The position numbers were made by a program, and so were the translations under genes. Source: Globomyces pollinis-pini (taxonomy: Eukaryota; Chytridiomycota; Chytridiomycetes; Rhizophydiales; Globomycetaceae). Taken from it: DNA of 64,000 nt. Under the pieces are notes generated by a model that was given only the letters and a program-made list of their open reading frames with translations, had not been told where the DNA came from and made no database searches. Each line of letters starts with the position of its first letter. Position 1 is the stretch's first letter. The DNA is taken from positions 16,001 to 80,000 of the forward strand of contig MU621143.1 in the NCBI GenBank assembly GCA_025399215.1, given 5' to 3'. Positions 60,198 to 64,000 of this stretch are shown in pieces.

Positions 60198-60410
60198 TAT
60201 CTACTATAATAAAAAATGCACTAAAGACTTACTGGGGTTTATTTTTCTTTCATCTCTGTAGCCATGAAACAAAGCTGGTTCTATATTTTTTTTGTTTAGT
60301 GTTTCCGAAACGTTGATTGAACCGTTGACTAACATTTGTATGGGGATGTGGCTGGTAAACCCTATTTCCCTAAATAGTTCTTGTACTGGCATTACTGAAA
60401 CAACTCTTTG

Positions 60411-60419
60411 TATAAAAGG
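60411..60419 (+). promoter_or_regulatory. TATA box of the secreted repeat peptide gene
   Basis: TATAAAAGG lies about 40 bp before the ATG, the clearest TATA element seen in the window. Fits a strongly or conditionally expressed gene. Confidence 0.6.
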
Positions 60420-60457
60420 CCAATCGCTCGATTCATACAGTATCTGATATTATTACA

Positions 60458-60946
60458 ATGCAATTCCTAGCTGTTCTTATCTGTGCTGTTTCTGCTTCCC
60501 CAATTCTTGAAAGACGTGGTGGCCCAATCTTTGCTGGTGAAGGACAATCCTGCGAAAAGAAGGCATGTGCACCAGGTCTCAAATGCGATACTGATTTCTA
60601 CACTTGTGTTGGTGCATTCACTAAACGTGATGGTCCAATCTTTGCTGGTGAAGGACAATCCTGTGAAAAGAAAGCATGTGCACCAGGTCTCAAATGCGAT
60701 ACTGATTTCTACACTTGTGTTGGTGCATTCTCTAAACGTGATGGTCCAATCTTTGCTGGTGAAGGACAATCTTGTGAAAAGAAAGCATGTGCACCAGGTC
60801 TCAAATGCGATACTGATTTCTACACTTGTGTTGGTGCATTCTCTAAACGTGATGGTCCAATCTTTGCCCAAGAAGGACAATCCTGTGAACGAAAAGCTTG
60901 TTTCATTGGATTGAAATGTGACCCTGATATGTTAGTATGTGTTTAG
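60458..60946 (+). CDS. Secreted repeat precursor with Lys-Arg (Kex2-type) sites and four-Cys peptides
   Basis: 162 aa, no intron. Signal peptide MQFLAVLICAVSASP, then four units of 37 residues (111 bp; starts at 60518, 60629, 60740, 60851). Each begins after RR or KR with GPIFAGEGQSCEKKAC and has four Cys spaced C-x4-C-x5-C-x6-C. Units 1-3 are almost identical at DNA level, unit 4 has diverged. Layout is that of kexin-processed repeat peptides (pheromone precursors, fungal KEPs, RiPP precursors), predicting about 35-residue two-disulfide peptides. Role unknown: mating/chemotaxis signal, effector or antimicrobial are all possible. Confidence 0.8.
   Translation: MQFLAVLICAVSASPILERRGGPIFAGEGQSCEKKACAPGLKCDTDFYTCVGAFTKRDGPIFAGEGQSCEKKACAPGLKCDTDFYTCVGAFSKRDGPIFAGEGQSCEKKACAPGLKCDTDFYTCVGAFSKRDGPIFAQEGQSCERKACFIGLKCDPDMLVCV
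60518..60943 (+). repeat. 111-bp coding tandem repeat, four copies
   Basis: Copies begin at 60518, 60629, 60740 and 60851. Exact 111-bp period with few substitutions in the first three copies, suggesting recent homogenisation. Confidence 0.9.
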
Positions 60947-60949
60947 GTT

Positions 60950-61015
60950 ATTAAACAATTTTAAACTATTATATCCATTACAATTTTAAACTATTATATC
61001 CATTAAGTTTATATT
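60950..61015. repeat. Short direct repeat 3' of the peptide gene
   Basis: The motif TTTTAAACTATTATATCCAT occurs twice in a row between the peptide gene and the RING gene. Confidence 0.75.
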
Positions 61016-61029
61016 TTGAGACCATTTTG

Positions 61030-61841
61030 CTAATAACGTTCTTCCGCTGAGAGGTAGTCATCAGATACTATAAAACCTGCTTCAGAAGAATCCAACGATT
61101 CTTCGTCACTGGACCGTTCATTGGAGTCGTCACTGTGGTCTGAGTTGGATATATGTGCATATTGCTGGCTGCAACGTGCACAATTTCTGTCGATAATTTC
61201 CCATCCACATACCCCACAACGGAGGACTCCATCCTCTTCATCTCTTATTACAGAAATAGGCATTTTCCAGTCTTCGAAAAAGAGCTTTTTGTAACCACCT
61301 ACAATTAGTGACAGTAAATCATACTATTGGCAGACGCAATACGCTTCGCTGCTTCTGTATCGTGTCGTTTTGCAACTACAAACTTTATATTAGCAATCAG
61401 TGAAACCATACCTCTACATGTTGCTCCATACCAAGATTGAGGATTGGTTTTTGTACTAAATGCTTTCTACAAGTTGGGCATTGACCATTCCCTTCACCTT
61501 CTGGTCGCTTAGACCAACTCTCCAAACACTCATAGCAAAATGTATGTCCTAGAATAAATATGATAAAAATACCACACTCGATTATGTGAGGTTTTGAAAA
61601 TGGATCCAAACAGATAGCACACTTGATCATTTCACATTCTGGAATTAAATTTGAAGTTTTTACCTAGTTTGTCTAATTCTGTATACTTTTCCTTCAACTT
61701 TTCCATTTTTGTTTTAAGGCCATTTATTGAATCGATCAAACTTTCATCTGTAATTTTTGCTGTCAATTTGGAAATAGAATCAAGCATTAAAAGTTCTAAA
61801 TCTGCAATGGTTGGTTCAGCAACTGTTTTTTCCTTGGCCAT
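61030..61841 (-). CDS. RING-finger protein with C-terminal zinc ribbon-like motif
   Basis: N-terminal coiled-coil (MAKEKTVAEPTIADLELLML...KMEKLKEKYTELDKL), then a C3HC4 RING: CAICLDPFSKPHIIECGHTF, CYECLESWS and CPTCRKHL. Downstream LRCGVCGWEIIDRNCARC forms a second C-x2-C...C-x2-C site, then an acidic Ser/Asp-rich tail. Probably an E3 ubiquitin ligase; the partner and pathway are not evident. Introns of 24-29 nt, one inside the RING between C and G of ECGHTF. Confidence 0.78.
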
Positions 61842-61883
61842 TGATACCGAGGCGCTGCTTCAGAGCTCGTTAATCATAAATGC

Positions 61884-63605
61884 TTACGAAGAAGACGAGC
61901 TTGACGATCCATCATTAAACATTTTCAAAATGGTTGATTCTTTAGGAATCTTTAACTGTTTATCATTGTTGGGAATGGCAGCATCAACTTTTAACGGGCC
62001 ATTTTTGCTTATAATTGGCATTACTAACTTTTTTGAATGTCTATGGTTTAAAAGAATATCAGTTACGGAATAGCCTCATTTTCAATCAATGGACTCATAT
62101 GCCTGGGTATTTTCTTTTCTTTTGGTGCAGCTTCTTCTATGTTTCTTTCAAAAGAATCACTTTCATCCTCGTCAGTGTCAGATACAACATTTTGACGCTT
62201 TTGTTTGTGCAAATTCTTGATGCGTGAAGGACTTGAATCAATACTAGTTTCGCTAGAATCAGAATTACTGTCCAATGAATCTTGTTGGTTGGTAGATTTA
62301 GAAGCACCACTATGGTCACTTAGATATCAATCCTTACTCAGAGTCTGTATCTTCTGTCGCCTCGTCGTCAATAAAGAGGTTTGGTTTGTGTTTTTTACCA
62401 AGTTTAATATATCGTGCCTTATTTTGATGGTTTGAAGTTGATTCTTCCAAAGCGCTACTTTCTTCTATCGGTTTCTTTTTGTCTTTATGATTTGTGGATT
62501 TATTGCTTTTTTGCTGGTTAGTTTTACTTTCCAACACAGAGTTTTCCAATGCTTTCTTTTTTTCACTCTCCTCTTTGGCTTTCTTGTTCTTTTTTGTATC
62601 AATTGCAGTCTGTGATACACTTTCTTTTTTCGTTGATTCATTTTGTCCCATGGTACTAACTAATTTGCTATCAGTGAGCCCTATATTGGAAGGTTTATTA
62701 TCATGTTTCTCCAATGTAGATTGTTTTTCGTTTGACTCGCTACTGTTACCTTTTCCTAATGATTTCTTTTTCTTCTTCTTTTTCTTCTTAGGCAAAGGTT
62801 CTGAAGATTTAGAAGTAGACAAGACAACAGCAATGGTCGGTGAATCCGTTTGTTTGCTTATGGGAGTATTCACCTCGGCCTTTTGTGGGGATTTCTTTGG
62901 TTTTTTCTTTTTAGATTTACGAAGTTGAGTACATTCCAAGTTTACAGACTGGCTCTTACTAGTTGTTTGATTCTCTTGTATATCTGATTCTATAAAGTTC
63001 TTTTGTTCAGATGCTGATTGAGTTAAATTGAAATTCGAAACTTCTTGCACTAAGATAAATCCAAATTGCACACTTACATTTGCCTTCTGTTTGAGATCCA
63101 TGTTCTTCTTTAGGTTTTTGTTTTTTAAATTGTCGACTGCTTTCTAATTTTTCCTAATTTATCAATACATTTGTTATACTTGAATTATGCTCAATTTCCT
63201 TTTCTTCTTGTTGATTTTGTTTAAAATCTCCTCCTTTCTTGCCTGTGAAAACGGTACCTTTGGCGATGAATGGGTCACTTCAGTAACAATGTTCATGTGC
63301 TGTATCTGATTGTTTGACACATCAACTGTACGTTTTTGTGGAGATACGTTCATTTTAGGAATCACGAGTGAGAATACCGGTGCTGATTTGTTCAAAGATT
63401 CTCTTTTTAGGTCAAGCGTATCGACAGATATATTTTGTTTTGTATTAGTTGGAGAAGATACATTGAATTTTTGTCCAACAGTAAAAAACGAGTGAGATGA
63501 TTTATTTGTTGATCCCTGTTCAGATTGATATATTTCTTTCTTGATAAAATTAGTGCCCTTTCTTCTCTTTGATTTTTTTTGTTTCTTGTTGTTCATCCCT
63601 AACAT
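61884..63605 (-). CDS. Lys/Ser-rich probably nuclear protein, unrecognised
   Basis: About 500 aa in several exons. Start MLGMNNKKQKKSKRRKGTN, later runs of up to nine lysines and acidic/Ser patches, with a more ordered stretch ARYIKLGKKHKPNLFIDDEA before a 28-nt intron. C-terminal part has SRIKNLHKQKRQNVVSDTDE, ends in a poly-Ser tail. Composition suggests a nucleolar or chromatin-associated protein. No domain recognised. Confidence 0.6.
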
Positions 63606-63767
63606 TAATAAAAAAGAAAAATAAAATTCAATTCAATGTAACCAACATTGTAAACCTTTAATCTTTACAAATTTGTATACGAAAGAGTACAAGAGATTTT
63701 TTTTTGTTTACTTTACTATGGACCTGCTATTAACTCATCGCGAAAATTTCCTTTGTTTACCAGCAAC

Positions 63768-64000
63768 ATGAATGGAATTCCAACTGATAAAGATAAGAAA
63801 CAAAAAGATTCTTCAAAAAAGGATTTGGATCCAACCCAATCTTCGCAAAAATCTACCACATATACCGACCGTAATCGTTCTCAAAAAATCCCTCAACAAG
63901 TTACTGCAAAGAATAGGTATTCATCTCAAAATAATAATTTAAAGTGTAGTTGTAAAGGTTGGCATGGTTGGCGATTCTCAAATTGGGAAAACAAGTTTAA
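63768..64000 (+). CDS. TEM1: Tem1/Spg1-type septation GTPase (3' partial)
   Basis: A short Lys/Ser-rich N-terminus (MNGIPTDKDKKQKDSSKKD) is followed, after a 28-nt intron (near 63916-63943), by SVVVKVGMVGDSQIGKTSL, the P-loop region typical of the Tem1/Spg1 small GTPases that start the septation/mitotic exit signal. The rest lies beyond the window edge. Confidence 0.8.
   Translation, partial: MNGIPTDKDKKQKDSSKKDLDPTQSSQKSTTYTDRNRSQKIPQQVTAKNRYSSQNNNLKCSCKGWHGWRFSNWENKF

Noticed and set aside
60204..60392. Minus-strand 62-codon frame between DPB2 and the peptide gene
   Set aside because: No recognisable motif, and it lies in the likely promoter; left unannotated for lack of support.
60467..60914. 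Long repeat-bearing frames in other frames and strand of the secreted peptide gene
   Set aside because: The 111-bp period is a multiple of three, so all frames repeat. Only the frame from 60458 has a signal peptide, dibasic sites and patterned Cys.
60518..60943. CRISPR-like array
   Set aside because: Repeats are contiguous coding units without unique spacers, in a eukaryote.
62494..62928. Plus-strand 144-codon hydrophobic frame
   Set aside because: Antisense of the Lys-rich gene; Phe/Leu richness mirrors AAG/AAA lysine codons.
1..64000. tRNA, rRNA, transposon or viral insert
   Set aside because: Looked for cloverleaf-like blocks, transposase/reverse transcriptase motifs and long terminal repeats in the gaps; none was convincing by eye, though a tRNA scan would be more sensitive.

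Overview
The window is AT-rich, gene-dense, intron-rich nuclear DNA from a fungus that almost certainly makes flagellated (zoosporic, chytrid-like) cells. Fungal-type genes include Sec66, a Dsc3-like protein, a Cdc1/Ted1-like phosphoesterase, Sds3-like, COG7 and, cut by the right edge, a Tem1/Spg1 GTPase. Flagellum or basal-body genes that non-flagellated fungi normally lack are also present: alpha-tubulin acetyltransferase (ATAT1), MORN3, CCDC77 and a two-domain phosphagen kinase with an N-myristoylation signal. Complex I genes (NDUFV2, NDUFAF7, NDUFAF8) argue against anaerobic chytrids and against Rozella. I cannot name a species. About 41 protein-coding genes were reconstructed. I saw no tRNA, rRNA, CRISPR array or transposon.

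Layout: 1-3340 myosin II tail; 3538-9851 V-ATPase subunit E, COG7, mannose-6-phosphate isomerase and a glycosyltransferase-like membrane protein; 9877-13957 Sds3-like protein, nucleotide-sugar transporter, eIF5; 14068-25119 a minus-strand block with NDUFAF7, Cdc1-like, an Elongin-C/SKP1-like-F-box-LRR fusion, Moco sulfurase and a USP deubiquitinase; 25426-30061 TAF7, ATAT1, MORN3; 30190-37847 QCR8, an unknown protein, RPT6, PRMT5, NDUFV2, an ATG10-like protein and NDUFAF8; 38181-43728 TyrRS with an EMAPII tail, MTHFR, an SDR; 43823-52480 ankyrin protein, MED17-like, Sec66, two unknown genes, DnaJ; 52590-60197 phosphagen kinase, CCDC77, Dsc3-like, a small membrane protein, DNA polymerase epsilon subunit B; 60458-64000 a secreted Kex2-type repeat peptide precursor, a RING protein, a Lys-rich protein and the start of Tem1/Spg1.

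The most unusual feature is intron architecture. Nearly every gene is broken by spliceosomal introns of only about 23-35 nt. In at least seven places two or three complete GT...AG mini-introns lie directly head to tail with no exon between them: VMA4 twice, COG7, RPT6 twice (one of these a triple), an SDR gene, the DSC3-like gene and a small membrane-protein gene. In the SDR gene two mini-introns are separated by a single G that must be kept to preserve the reading frame, a predicted 1-nt exon. Reading frames and conserved protein alignments across these junctions support them; RNA data are needed for proof.

Other leads: the Elongin-C/SKP1-like-F-box-LRR fusion, the four-repeat secreted cysteine peptide precursor with Lys-Arg processing sites, the tandem phosphagen kinase whose first exon encodes just the lipidation signal, an animal-type TyrRS with EMAPII domain, and an ATG10-like E2 that seems to lack its catalytic cysteine.
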